DNA of 64,000 bases. Origin: Chitinophaga niastensis. Lineage in GTDB: Bacteria > Bacteroidota > Bacteroidia > Chitinophagales > Chitinophagaceae. Under the pieces are notes generated by a model. It had not been told where the DNA came from, ran no database searches, and saw only the letters and a program-made list of their open reading frames with translations. Shown here piece by piece: positions 37,714 through 47,224 of the stretch. The translations under genes were made by a program, and so were the position numbers. The DNA is taken from positions 1,527,860-1,591,859 of the forward strand of contig NZ_PYAW01000002.1 in NCBI RefSeq assembly GCF_003014755.1, read 5' to 3'. The number at the start of each line of letters is the position of its first letter. The first letter of the stretch is position 1.

Positions 37714-40700
37714 TCAAAGTCCAACGTTAATACCAATGTTCACTACCCGTTGCACCGGATAGCCAAGGCCATCGCCGCCCATTTCGGGGTCCCAGGTTTT
37801 AAATTTGCTGATCGCAAACAGGTTTAATGCGTTGGCATAAATCCTCGTATTGGTCATATGCACTTTATCCAACAATGATTTGGGGAATGAGTATCCCAGT
37901 TCCACTGTTTTTAATCGCAGGAAATTACCACTGCGCATCCACCAGGTAGAGTTTTGATTATTATTGTTGACAAAATAATTGCTCAGTCGTGGCCAGAAAG
38001 CATACAGATTCCTGTCGCTTTCACTCCAGTGATCATTGGCCACTGCATTCAATAAGCCATGCTGGCCGCCGCCATTGAGTACAAAAGGAGAAATGATGTA
38101 AGAGTTTATCCAGAAAGAAGAACGTGCAGATCCCTGGAAGAAACAACTCAGATCAAATTGTTTATATCCAAATGAAAACCCGAAGCCATAGGTAATCTCC
38201 GGAGTGGTAGGCAATCCTATGGGTACCATATCGGCTTCTGTAATTTTACCATCATGGTTTACATCCCTGTATTTGATATCTCCGCCCATTACTGCCTGGC
38301 CCCAGTTCTGGTAAGCGGAGTTAGCTACTTCCTGGTCATCTACAAACAAGCGTTCTGCTATATAGCCGAAGTTTTGCGACAGTGAATACCCTACATGTGA
38401 GCGATAAGCTTCGGGGTATTGTGGTTCTTCATTAACCAGCAGTTTACTGGTGGCATAAGTAAAGGTGCCGCGCAATTGTATGAACGTGTTGTTGCTGAAA
38501 CTTTTCGTATAGTCCATAGAGAGATCCACACCCTTACCGGCTGCTTCTCCTACGTTGGCCTGTATAGGCGCACTGAGGCCCATGGTACTTGGTATAGTGC
38601 TACGCACCATTAATATATTGGTGCGATGTTCTTTGTATACATCTACCTGTATGTTCAGGGCATTGAACAGGCCTAATTCTAATCCGAGATTTGTTTTGTA
38701 GGATTTTTCCCAGGTGATATCACGGTTTTCGTACCGGTTCACATTTACGCCTGGCCTGCCGTAGCTGTTCTTTTCTCCAAAACTGGCGCCTTTCCATCCG
38801 GCATTCATATTTACATCAGACAAGTAAAAAAAGCGATCATTCTCATTACCAATCTGGTCGTTACCTACCAGTCCGTAAGTAGCTCTTAACTTCAGCTTAT
38901 CAATTGTTTTTTCCAGTGGCTTAAAGAATTTTTCATTTTGAATATTCCATGCAACGCCGGCAGACGGGAAAAAACCGAAGCGGTGATTGGAAGCAAAACG
39001 TTCGGAGCCATTATAACCGAAGTTCACTTCTGCCAGGTAACGGGTATCATAATCATAGGTAAATCTGCCGGATATACCCTGGTTGCGATGCGGGAGTGAG
39101 GTTTGCAGATCATTGGCATTACCGCTGAGATAATTGCGGAATAGGCCGATCAGCATACCAGACACGTTGTGCACCTTGTTAAACTGTTGACTATAATTCA
39201 CCGCCGCTTCCATGTAAGAAGTAGTATTCAGTACCCTGTTACCCGGACTGTAATTAAGATATTCAGTACCGTTGGTGTTGAGCGGCTGTAACGTCGGATT
39301 TTTTGTGTAAGCATCATAGCTCATACCATAGAAAAAAGGCGAATACTGACGGGTGATGTCAAAATAAGAATAACGCTCTGTATAGGCCATCATCCTGCCG
39401 GTAAGACCGGGCAAAAGAAATTTAAAACCCTGTTTCATTTCCAGTTGCACCAGCAGGGTAGAAGTGTTGTATTGCTGATAGCCGGATACAGAGTTGGCAT
39501 ATGGGTTATTATACAGGTTGCTGGCATCACCGGGGACACCGGAGAATCCTGGTTTTACGGCGTTACCAAACAATGGATGTTTATATTCCGGCGCATAGCT
39601 GCCGGGATAGGATGCAGGAAACATTACCGGGTTAGCCCATACTGTTTGTGCAAACAGTCCGGCACCACCGCCTACAGGGCCATTGTATCCATCAAACTGG
39701 CCATAGGTGCGCACGACAGCTTGTGTAGTAGGGGTAAGATTTATATTGACATTAGACCGGAGCGAATAATTTTTTAGTTTGATGTTACTGTTAAAGTTAT
39801 TCCGCTTGTCTACATTCAGAACACCGTTATCTACGTTGTAAGTGCCTGCAATGTAGAACTGTGCTACCTTTCCACCGCCTTTCAAACTAAAGTTGGTGCG
39901 CTGGTTAACAGTATAATCCTTAATCAATTGTTTGATCCAGTTATTATTAGGGTATAACAACGGATCATCACCTGCGGCCGTATGATCAATTTTAGATTGC
40001 GGATATTGTACAATGCCCAGTGGATCTCTTGTCAGCACCGCTTCATTGGCCAGTTTCATGTAAGTGATATTATCTGCAAACTGGAAGTTGCGGGTATTGC
40101 TGGAGATAGAATTTTCGAAGCGCACATTAAGCGTAGTTTTTGCTTCCACACCTGATTTGGTGTTCACCAGTACTACTCCGTTAGCACCCCTCGCGCCATA
40201 CAGCGAAGAAGCGGTGGCATCTTTTAAAATAGAGAAGCCGGCTATATCATCCGGTTGCAGGCGGGCCAGATCGGTGGTACTGGATTCCATACCATCTATC
40301 AATATCAGTGGATCTACTTTACCGGTGCCGAAAGTGGTCAATCCCCTGATGAAAAAGCTGGCATTATCCTTTCCGGGTTCACCGCTGCGCTGATAGGAAA
40401 TAACACCGGCCAGTCTGCCGGCAAGCATGGTGGTAAGGTTGCTGGTTGGGCCTTTCAGCTCTTTAGGGTTGATGCTGGTAACTGCACTAACCATGCTGGC
40501 TTTTTTCTGTGTACCATAGGCCACTACCACTACTTCACCTACATCGGATACTTTTTGCTGCATCACTATTTTAAGCAGCTTCTCATTTTTTATCTGTACC
40601 GTCACGGGTATCATTCCTATCATGGAAAAGCTGAGACTATCGCCCACATTGGCTTCTATTGTAAATATGCCCATCTCATCGGTCAGTGAGTTGGTATGGG

Positions 40701-41172
40701 ATGATTTATTCACAACGCTAACGCCTACCATAGGTGTACCTCTGGCTTCTGTTACCTGCCCTTTTATTTTGATGCGCAGGTTTTGCGGCACAGAGGTAGG
40801 AATAGCAGGTTTTCGTTTAATGATGATCGTTTTATTGACGATGGAATAGGTAAGTGGCTGATCCTTAAAAACCACTTCCAGTGCATGTTCCAGGGGTACC
40901 TCATCCTGGGCACAATCTACTGGTCTGGCATTGCTGAGCATCTCCAGATCAAATACAAAAAGGTAGCCTGTTTGTTTTCTGATAGATTTCATTACATCCA
41001 GCAACGAAGCTGCCTTGACATGCAGCGTTACCTGCTGTGCATATCCTGTTGCATTTGCCTGCAATATCAGGGAGAGCACCAGTAGAAAGGTTAGTTTCAT
41101 GGGGAAAAGGATTTTTGTGCACAAAAGAATGAGTCGGGCACGGAGCCGGACTTTTGGATGTGTTTGCATCAT
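37714..41172 (-). CDS. SusC/RagA TonB-dependent receptor with STN domain
   Basis: 1152 residues from the ATG at 41172; an upstream ATG at 41277 and internal ones near 41100 are possible, the last leaving just the signal segment MKLTFLLVLSLIL. After the signal peptide (ending GYAQ) come an STN domain (VTLHVKAASLLDVMKSIRKQ), a carboxypeptidase-like domain (GQVTEARGTPMVGVSV), the plug (VVVAYGTQKKASMVSAV) and the barrel. STN-SusC proteins both import glycan and signal across the outer membrane to a FecR anti-sigma factor; FecR and sigma are the next two genes upstream. First structural gene of this utilisation locus. Confidence 0.95.
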   Translation of the reverse strand: MMQTHPKVRLRARLILLCTKILFPMKLTFLLVLSLILQANATGYAQQVTLHVKAASLLDVMKSIRKQTGYLFVFDLEMLSNARPVDCAQDEVPLEHALEVVFKDQPLTYSIVNKTIIIKRKPAIPTSVPQNLRIKIKGQVTEARGTPMVGVSVVNKSSHTNSLTDEMGIFTIEANVGDSLSFSMIGMIPVTVQIKNEKLLKIVMQQKVSDVGEVVVVAYGTQKKASMVSAVTSINPKELKGPTSNLTTMLAGRLAGVISYQRSGEPGKDNASFFIRGLTTFGTGKVDPLILIDGMESSTTDLARLQPDDIAGFSILKDATASSLYGARGANGVVLVNTKSGVEAKTTLNVRFENSISSNTRNFQFADNITYMKLANEAVLTRDPLGIVQYPQSKIDHTAAGDDPLLYPNNNWIKQLIKDYTVNQRTNFSLKGGGKVAQFYIAGTYNVDNGVLNVDKRNNFNSNIKLKNYSLRSNVNINLTPTTQAVVRTYGQFDGYNGPVGGGAGLFAQTVWANPVMFPASYPGSYAPEYKHPLFGNAVKPGFSGVPGDASNLYNNPYANSVSGYQQYNTSTLLVQLEMKQGFKFLLPGLTGRMMAYTERYSYFDITRQYSPFFYGMSYDAYTKNPTLQPLNTNGTEYLNYSPGNRVLNTTSYMEAAVNYSQQFNKVHNVSGMLIGLFRNYLSGNANDLQTSLPHRNQGISGRFTYDYDTRYLAEVNFGYNGSERFASNHRFGFFPSAGVAWNIQNEKFFKPLEKTIDKLKLRATYGLVGNDQIGNENDRFFYLSDVNMNAGWKGASFGEKNSYGRPGVNVNRYENRDITWEKSYKTNLGLELGLFNALNIQVDVYKEHRTNILMVRSTIPSTMGLSAPIQANVGEAAGKGVDLSMDYTKSFSNNTFIQLRGTFTYATSKLLVNEEPQYPEAYRSHVGYSLSQNFGYIAERLFVDDQEVANSAYQNWGQAVMGGDIKYRDVNHDGKITEADMVPIGLPTTPEITYGFGFSFGYKQFDLSCFFQGSARSSFWINSYIISPFVLNGGGQHGLLNAVANDHWSESDRNLYAFWPRLSNYFVNNNNQNSTWWMRSGNFLRLKTVELGYSFPKSLLDKVHMTNTRIYANALNLFAISKFKTWDPEMGGDGLGYPVQRVVNIGINVGL

Positions 41173-41367
41173 TTGTTGCTGCCAGATTTTAGTGTTAAGG
41201 TTGATAAATACCATTCGTTGCGGAAGGTGATGACATAGCATAGCCAGGGGCGTGTTAATCGCCCGGATATTATTCACCCTCTTTAAACTGCGCTGCGTGC
41301 TGTTAAGCCATTATTGGTTTTGGTTGACTATTTTCTATTTTCATAACTGGTGGTGTATTGTAGGTGA

Positions 41368-42561
41368 TTATGGAATTACGGTAATTGTTTTATCGGTTAC
41401 TTTAAAATGAATACTACCTGTGGCCTCCAGCATTTGCAGTACTTCTGCCAGGTTTTGTTTTCGTGGAATCGCACCCGTATAGGCTTTATCATTTACGGCG
41501 CCTTCATATACCACATCCATATCGTACCAGCGGGCTAATTGCCGCATAATACTTTTGATGTTGCCATTAAATTCAAAACGTCCTTCCGTCCATGCAATAG
41601 CTAAATCAATATCAGCAGTGCTGATGGTAATATCGTTCTGTGCTTTGTTAAGCGATGCCTGTTGCCCCGGCTGCAAACGCCTGGTAGTTGCTTCATTGAT
41701 CACATTTACAGCGCCTTCCAGTAAAGTGGTACGGATTTCTTTTTCATCTTCATAGGCCATTACATTAAAATGAGTACCCAGTACCGCGATCTGCATGTTA
41801 TCGACTTTTACTATAAAAGGCTGCTGCGGATTTGGCGCTATCTCAAAATATACTTCTCCCTGTATAACCACTTCGCGTTCGTGGCCTTTGAACAGGGTAG
41901 GGAAACGGATAGATGAAGCGGTGTTTAACAACGCTTTGGTACCATCGGGTAATACAACCTGGTAAGTGCCTCCCTTGTTTGTAAACACGGTATTCCAGGT
42001 AGGCTTTATATTATTATCTCCGTTGGATACCGTATTATTATAAGCCAGCTGATTATCTTTTTTGCTGGCTGATAAACCTGCCTGCACATTTACGTCCTCC
42101 TGCTTGTTTTGCTCCAGGTCAATAACGGTACCATTTCCCAATACCAGCCTGGCGTGGTCTTTCCCGGTACCGGCAGAACGTGTGGTAGCCATTGTTGTTG
42201 TTGGAGCACTGCTTTTCATATATAACTTATATCCTGTTGTTACCAGGGCGCCAAGGATACAAGCGGCTATTGTTATGCGTTTCCATGCTGGTAAGGACCT
42301 TATCTTTACAACGGGAAGTGCTGCGGGTTGCTCCTGCATGATGGTTTGCAGGATACCGGCTGCTATGTGATCCGGCATAGCTGCTATTTCTTCGGCATCC
42401 TCTTCTTCTTCGGCGTTAAGCAATAATGTATCCAGCAACTGTTTTAGTTCAATATCATGTGCGGATTGCTCCAGCATTGACATCAATTCCTGCTGTTCTT
42501 CCGGCGTACATTGTTGCTTATAATACCGGTTAAACAGGTATCTGAAACGGGATACTGTCAT
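41368..42561 (-). CDS. FecR-family anti-sigma factor
   Basis: 397 residues. Cytoplasmic N-terminal helix bundle (about 1-85), a single membrane segment (about 92-112, ITIAACILGALVTTGY), a FecR domain (about 195-290, GEVYFEIAPNPQQPFIVKV), and a C-terminal STN-like DUF4974 domain (about 325-397). It binds the sigma factor encoded just upstream and releases it on a signal from the STN domain of SusC. The membrane orientation follows from the family. Confidence 0.93.
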   Translation of the reverse strand: MTVSRFRYLFNRYYKQQCTPEEQQELMSMLEQSAHDIELKQLLDTLLLNAEEEEDAEEIAAMPDHIAAGILQTIMQEQPAALPVVKIRSLPAWKRITIAACILGALVTTGYKLYMKSSAPTTTMATTRSAGTGKDHARLVLGNGTVIDLEQNKQEDVNVQAGLSASKKDNQLAYNNTVSNGDNNIKPTWNTVFTNKGGTYQVVLPDGTKALLNTASSIRFPTLFKGHEREVVIQGEVYFEIAPNPQQPFIVKVDNMQIAVLGTHFNVMAYEDEKEIRTTLLEGAVNVINEATTRRLQPGQQASLNKAQNDITISTADIDLAIAWTEGRFEFNGNIKSIMRQLARWYDMDVVYEGAVNDKAYTGAIPRKQNLAEVLQMLEATGSIHFKVTDKTITVIP

Positions 42562-42646
42562 GAATGATGATTTGTTTTTTTAGTGTACTTAATAAGGAGA
42601 CTACAAAAAGAAGCAGATGGGTTAGTGTCTGCAAAAAAAAATCGAT

Positions 42647-43237
42647 TTAGCTCAAAAACCAGATCAGGCAGAGAAAAGTATTGAGGTCCATACGTGCCAG
42701 GCAAAAGGCGCGGATAGACCGCATTGCATTGGCCAGGTGTACTTTTATAGTTTCGGGAGATAACTGAAGCCGCGCGGCAATTTCATTTCTTTTAAGGCCT
42801 TCTTCTTTGCTCAGTTTATAGATCAGGCATTGTTGCGGGGGAAGCTGCGCAATGGCGCGTTGCAGGATCTGTTCATATTCCTTGTGAATAATATGGACAT
42901 CTTTTTCATCCGGTATGGCTGATACGGCAGCAGATAGTTCTGTTTCCATCCGCTGTTCACGGGCCAGCAATTTAAGCGAGGTGAAAATATGATTGCGGGC
43001 AACGGTAAAAAGATAAGCCTTGAAGTGTTCCACCTCGTGCAGCACCTGCCGCTTTAACCACATCTTCATAAACACCTCCTGTACGGCATCCTCTGCCTGG
43101 GAACCAGATCCCAGCAGCCGGAAGGCAATTACGTATATGCGGTGACGATAATGGTGGAAAAGGCTGGCAAAAGCAGCATCATTGCCTTGAGCAAGGCGCT
43201 GTATCAGTTCTTTTTCATTGTAAGTAGGAATTTCCAT
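42647..43237 (-). CDS. ECF RNA polymerase sigma factor
   Basis: 196 residues. Region 2 at about 25-95 (FHHYRHRIYVIAFRLL, then QEVFMKMW) and region 4 at about 130-180, with helix-turn-helix LKRNEIAARLQLSPETIKVHL. This is the SigFR/Bacteroidota Sus-locus ECF type. It lies 85 bp upstream of its FecR partner and probably turns on the downstream SusC promoter. The C-terminal extra CLIWFLS is unusual but not clearly meaningful. Confidence 0.93.
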   Translation of the reverse strand: MEIPTYNEKELIQRLAQGNDAAFASLFHHYRHRIYVIAFRLLGSGSQAEDAVQEVFMKMWLKRQVLHEVEHFKAYLFTVARNHIFTSLKLLAREQRMETELSAAVSAIPDEKDVHIIHKEYEQILQRAIAQLPPQQCLIYKLSKEEGLKRNEIAARLQLSPETIKVHLANAMRSIRAFCLARMDLNTFLCLIWFLS

Positions 43238-43314
43238 ACATGGTTACATGGATGGGTAAATTACTACTCCCTGTATATTTTGCTAGCGCAATATTCTCCG
43301 CTAGTAATATTATT

Positions 43315-43451
43315 TTAGCTTTTAGCGGTTAGCTTTTAGTTTTTAGGAAAATGCAGCGGAAATAAACACTTATATACTATCATCTCCGCTGCATTTTCCT
43401 AAAAGCTAACCGCTAAAAGCTAACCGCTAAAAGCTAACCGCTAAAAGCTAA
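43315..43451. repeat. Inverted repeat with 14-bp tandem units
   Basis: Tandem copies of CGCTAAAAGCTAAC (about 43399-43451) face an inverted counterpart at 43315-43360 (TTTAGCGGTTAGCTTTTAG then GGAAAATGCAGCGGA), which pairs with TCCGCTGCATTTTCCT (43384-43399). The stop codon of the TlpA gene (43448-43450) lies inside the tandem part. Likely works as a terminator for the operon ending here, besides being a repeat. Confidence 0.75.
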
Positions 43452-44623
43452 AAAACTTTCTTCAGCGCTTCATCCAGGTCCGTACCACCAGCACCCACAA
43501 TTTTAAAGATGATCTTACCATCTTTATCCAGCAGTATTTTGGTAGGGAAACCAGAGATGGCATATTTTGTTACCAGGTCATCTTTCTCTTTACCAAAATT
43601 ATTCAACACCTGTATCCATGGAAGGCCATCACCCTGTATCGCCTTCAGCCACGCACCTTTAGCCTGTTCAAGTTCGCCGGCTTTTTCATCTGCGATACCT
43701 ACAATTTCCAGCCCTTTGCCTTTGTATTCGGTATATAACTCTTTCAGATGCGGGTGACTGGCCCTGCAGGGACCGCACCAGCTACCCCAGAAATCCAGCA
43801 GTACATATTTTCCTTTTAGGGAAGATAACGTGAACGGCTGTCCGTTGTTATCGGTTTTGGTGAAATTGATAGCGGTGGCGCCTAACTCCGTCGCTTTGGT
43901 GCCCGCTACTTTACCGGCAACATATTTACCGAGGAAGGTTTCTTTATATGCGGGCGCCAGGTTATTAAAAACTTTTTCATATTCAGCCGCAGTATAATCG
44001 CTGTACATAGTGGTCAGCAATGTGATACTCACGTAGGATGCCGGATGCGTGGCAACGAATTGTTTTTGCACTTCTTTTGTCTGATCGGCTGTTTTGCCCA
44101 TTTCCGCCATCAGCTCCTTGCGGAGTGTGCTGTCTTCCGGCCTGCGGTGTGACAGCGACTGTTGCTTCATCTCCCAGCTTTTTTGTGTTAAGGGCAGCGT
44201 TTTCTTTTTCAGTGCATTGAGTTCATCATTTTCTTTGCCGCCTTTTACGGTGGCCTTGTATAAGGTGGTGGCATCACCATCTATTCGTATGCTCGTACCA
44301 GTTAGTATAAACTCTAAACGTGGTGCAGGTACAAACATACCACCCTTTGACATTTCAAAGCGACTGGCAGGGTGGCCGGATATTACCGTCACCAATACCG
44401 GGCCTTCTACATTTCCTTTGAAAATAAACTGGTCGCCGTTAATGACTTGTGGCGTATCCCGTACAGCTCCTTTTGCGGTATGATAGTTCAATGTAACTTT
44501 ATAATCGCCTTGTCCTTTGATGTTAGCGGTTACGGTGTAAGGTTTCTGTTGTGCCAGTAAACCCTGAAGAGAGGCCAGCAGCAAGCTGCCGGCCATTATA
44601 ATGGTTGGTTTGTTCATATACAT
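43448..44623 (-). CDS. TlpA-type thiol-disulfide protein with DUF4369 domain
   Basis: 391 residues. Signal peptide ending LLAQQ; DUF4369-like beta domain (about 30-125); helical linker; TlpA/AhpC-type thioredoxin fold from about 245 with WGSWCGPCRASH. Periplasmic. It is the last gene of an operon with SusC, SusD and another TlpA protein; such thioredoxin-bearing Sus operons are common in Chitinophaga-type genomes and suggest import of a substrate that needs disulfide handling, perhaps peptides. Confidence 0.88.
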   Translation of the reverse strand: MYMNKPTIIMAGSLLLASLQGLLAQQKPYTVTANIKGQGDYKVTLNYHTAKGAVRDTPQVINGDQFIFKGNVEGPVLVTVISGHPASRFEMSKGGMFVPAPRLEFILTGTSIRIDGDATTLYKATVKGGKENDELNALKKKTLPLTQKSWEMKQQSLSHRRPEDSTLRKELMAEMGKTADQTKEVQKQFVATHPASYVSITLLTTMYSDYTAAEYEKVFNNLAPAYKETFLGKYVAGKVAGTKATELGATAINFTKTDNNGQPFTLSSLKGKYVLLDFWGSWCGPCRASHPHLKELYTEYKGKGLEIVGIADEKAGELEQAKGAWLKAIQGDGLPWIQVLNNFGKEKDDLVTKYAISGFPTKILLDKDGKIIFKIVGAGGTDLDEALKKVF

Positions 44624-44628
44624 ATCTT

Positions 44629-45864
44629 TTAAAAACGAATAGCTGGTATAGTTTTAGGTTGTTTTTCGGCCATGGATTTGGTACCCTGGGCAATGGTTTG
44701 CTTAATCTTTGCCTCCGTTTCTTCGCTATACCCGGAAAAACGTTCTATGATTTTTCCTTCTGTATCTACGAGGTACAAAGTAGGAATGCCGGCGAACTGA
44801 AATTGTTCCATGGTTTTTTCTTTATTATCGCTCAAAAGCTGCTGCCATGGCATAGTTTCATCTTTCATAGCTTTTCTCCAGGCGGCTTTATCGGTATCTA
44901 TGGAAATGCTTACCACATCAAAACCCTTCTCCTTATACTGTGTGTAAAGCTCCTTTACTTTCGGGATAGCCTGTCTGCAGGGACCACACCAGCTTGCCCA
45001 GAAATCAACCAGCAAGTATTTGCCTTTGTATTGCTCCAGGCCCGCCAGTGTACCGTTGGGGTCAGGATATTTTACGGAAGGCATAGGCTGACCTGTTTTC
45101 AGTCGCATGGCCTGTGCCTTATTGTTGATGATATTTTGTTTCAGCTGTTGCGCTTCTGTTAACCAGGGATATTTGGTAATGAGGCTTTCCAGCAGCTGCA
45201 TGGCCTTATCATATTTCTCCCCGTCTTCTGTTCCGGCCATGTTGCGGATATCATATATCAGTACGGGTCTGTCGTGAAATGTATGCAGCAATAACTCATT
45301 GCGATCTGCATAATCCTCCGCTGAAGTTTTGTACTTCTTATGATTTTTCATATAGCTGTACCAGGTAGTATCCGTTGCTTTTTTGGCATAATACTCCGTA
45401 TTATATTCTTCTATCGTCCGGAAATAGTGGAGATCGTTAATCTGGGTATATAGCTGAATAAAACTATTATCCATAGAGCCTTCTACACTGTTTTTATGCG
45501 GAATCTTCATTTTAACCCTGGCGGTATCATAACCTCTCATCGTTATTTTTACGTCCGCATCGCTCCAGAAAGTAGCACGATCCCAGTATTTATATTCAAT
45601 GGTATAAGCACTTTGATGGTCCTGTTTAATTTTAAAGGAAAAGGTATTGTCTTTTCCCAGCAGAAAGGAGTCAATCACTTTGGGCTTACCGGATAAAGAT
45701 TCTTTTTCCAGTAACACCCAGTTGCTGTCCAGTCTTGGATCGGTGAATCTTATGGTCCCTTTTACGGTGATGCTTTTGACAATCGGTACTTTCTGCGCCA
45801 GCAATACGGCTGGTGAAGCCAGCATGGCTAACGACGCACACATCTTAAAAACTGTTTTCTTCAT
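44629..45864 (-). CDS. TlpA-type thiol-disulfide protein
   Basis: 411 residues. Signal peptide ending LLAQ; an N-terminal beta domain; C-terminal thioredoxin fold with WASWCGPCRQAIP (about 290-302). Five bases from the next TlpA gene, and 11 from SusD, so all are co-transcribed. Together the two proteins differ in the N-terminal domain but share the catalytic half, a paralogous pair. Confidence 0.88.
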   Translation of the reverse strand: MKKTVFKMCASLAMLASPAVLLAQKVPIVKSITVKGTIRFTDPRLDSNWVLLEKESLSGKPKVIDSFLLGKDNTFSFKIKQDHQSAYTIEYKYWDRATFWSDADVKITMRGYDTARVKMKIPHKNSVEGSMDNSFIQLYTQINDLHYFRTIEEYNTEYYAKKATDTTWYSYMKNHKKYKTSAEDYADRNELLLHTFHDRPVLIYDIRNMAGTEDGEKYDKAMQLLESLITKYPWLTEAQQLKQNIINNKAQAMRLKTGQPMPSVKYPDPNGTLAGLEQYKGKYLLVDFWASWCGPCRQAIPKVKELYTQYKEKGFDVVSISIDTDKAAWRKAMKDETMPWQQLLSDNKEKTMEQFQFAGIPTLYLVDTEGKIIERFSGYSEETEAKIKQTIAQGTKSMAEKQPKTIPAIRF

Positions 45865-45875
45865 GGTCGGTCTGT

Positions 45876-47213
45876 TTATTTTGTGTAATCTTGATTCTGT
45901 TCCAGGTTAGGATTCACCGTGAATTCTCTCGAAGGCAACGGCAGCAAAACATGCGAAGCCGGTTGCTGGAAAGATTGAAGGAAGGCGTTTATTTTACCAA
46001 ACCGGCGCATATCATTCCAGCGCATGCGCTCCCCGATAAATTCTCTTCTTCTTTCCTGTTCTATCTCATCTAAAAATGCCTGTGGTGTAGCAAAGTCACT
46101 ATTCATATGTGTACTGGCTTTGCGCGCACTACGGAGCAGGTTATACGTAGTTACATCTACTATACCTTTGCGGGCATTGGCTTCTGCTACAATAAGAAGC
46201 GCTTCGCTATAGCGGCATATCACGTACGAAGGCGTTATCTCCTGTGGAAATTTGGTAAGGAAATAGACTGCTTTGGTGATACCGGTGCCTTGCGCTTTTA
46301 CAAAGGCCGTACCACGCACATCTGTGGGTTCATAAGATTTCACGAGGAAGGAATCTGCCCAGGTAGTACCGCTGCCGGCAATACCTGCTCCTGCGATGCT
46401 ACCCGGTCCATACATAGCTGGTAAACCACTGTTGTTGCTTCCACTCGTTGATGCTTCATTGATCTTATAAAGTGATTCGCTGGTATTTACAGTGGATTTG
46501 AATATATCTGTAAATTTAGGTTGGAGCGTAAATCTACCGGAACTGATCACTGCATTGGCCATCAACAGCGCCTCATCGTTACGTCCCCCGTTCAGGTATA
46601 ACCTGGCTAAGAGCAGTTGTGCAGCCTGTTTGGAGCCTGCTGTACTTGTCGTATAGTCATGAAGGTTAGCAGCGGCCTGTTTCAGATCTGCTTCAATGAA
46701 ACTATTCACAGCACCAACGGAATCCCGTCCGGGCCTGCTTTTCGGATTTTCATTTCCCTTCACTATTACTACACCGCCAAACTGTTCAGACAGGAGCATA
46801 TAGGAATAGGCGCGGAGCAGAAAAGCTTCTCCCATAGGCTGTTGTACGCTAGTGTCACCGGGAAACTGTGTCGCATAATTAATGACCAGGTTCGCATTAC
46901 CTATACATTGATAAGGATATTGATAGGCCCATGTGAGCCAGGTATCACCAGCAGGTACATTATTAGCTTCATAAGCAGGCAGTGCCAGCGATTCCATATC
47001 ATCACTCATGATATCCTGCAACACATAATAGTTATAGAACCCGTTGTTGGTGAGCGCCAGCTTGGCGCCATTCACCACTAAAGGCAGATTGGTTTTATTT
47101 AATTGGGAAGGACTTATCTGCGTGTTCGGATTTACGTCACCCAGTTGTTTGCTGCAGGCAGTAAGCAGGAATAAACCGGTAAATGCTATATGATATACTA
47201 TATTTTTTTTCAT
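45876..47213 (-). CDS. SusD/RagB-family lipoprotein
   Basis: 445 residues. Lipobox LTAC near residue 20; SusD-type TPR region (about 60-250, FLLRAYSYMLLSEQFGGVVIV), and the RagB C-terminal part (ICRYSEALLIVAEANARKG, EIEQERRREFIGERMRWNDMRRFG). Partner of the SusC at 47225. Shorter than the other SusD here (631), within the family range. Confidence 0.93.
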   Translation of the reverse strand: MKKNIVYHIAFTGLFLLTACSKQLGDVNPNTQISPSQLNKTNLPLVVNGAKLALTNNGFYNYYVLQDIMSDDMESLALPAYEANNVPAGDTWLTWAYQYPYQCIGNANLVINYATQFPGDTSVQQPMGEAFLLRAYSYMLLSEQFGGVVIVKGNENPKSRPGRDSVGAVNSFIEADLKQAAANLHDYTTSTAGSKQAAQLLLARLYLNGGRNDEALLMANAVISSGRFTLQPKFTDIFKSTVNTSESLYKINEASTSGSNNSGLPAMYGPGSIAGAGIAGSGTTWADSFLVKSYEPTDVRGTAFVKAQGTGITKAVYFLTKFPQEITPSYVICRYSEALLIVAEANARKGIVDVTTYNLLRSARKASTHMNSDFATPQAFLDEIEQERRREFIGERMRWNDMRRFGKINAFLQSFQQPASHVLLPLPSREFTVNPNLEQNQDYTK

Positions 47214-47224
47214 GTAGATACAGA

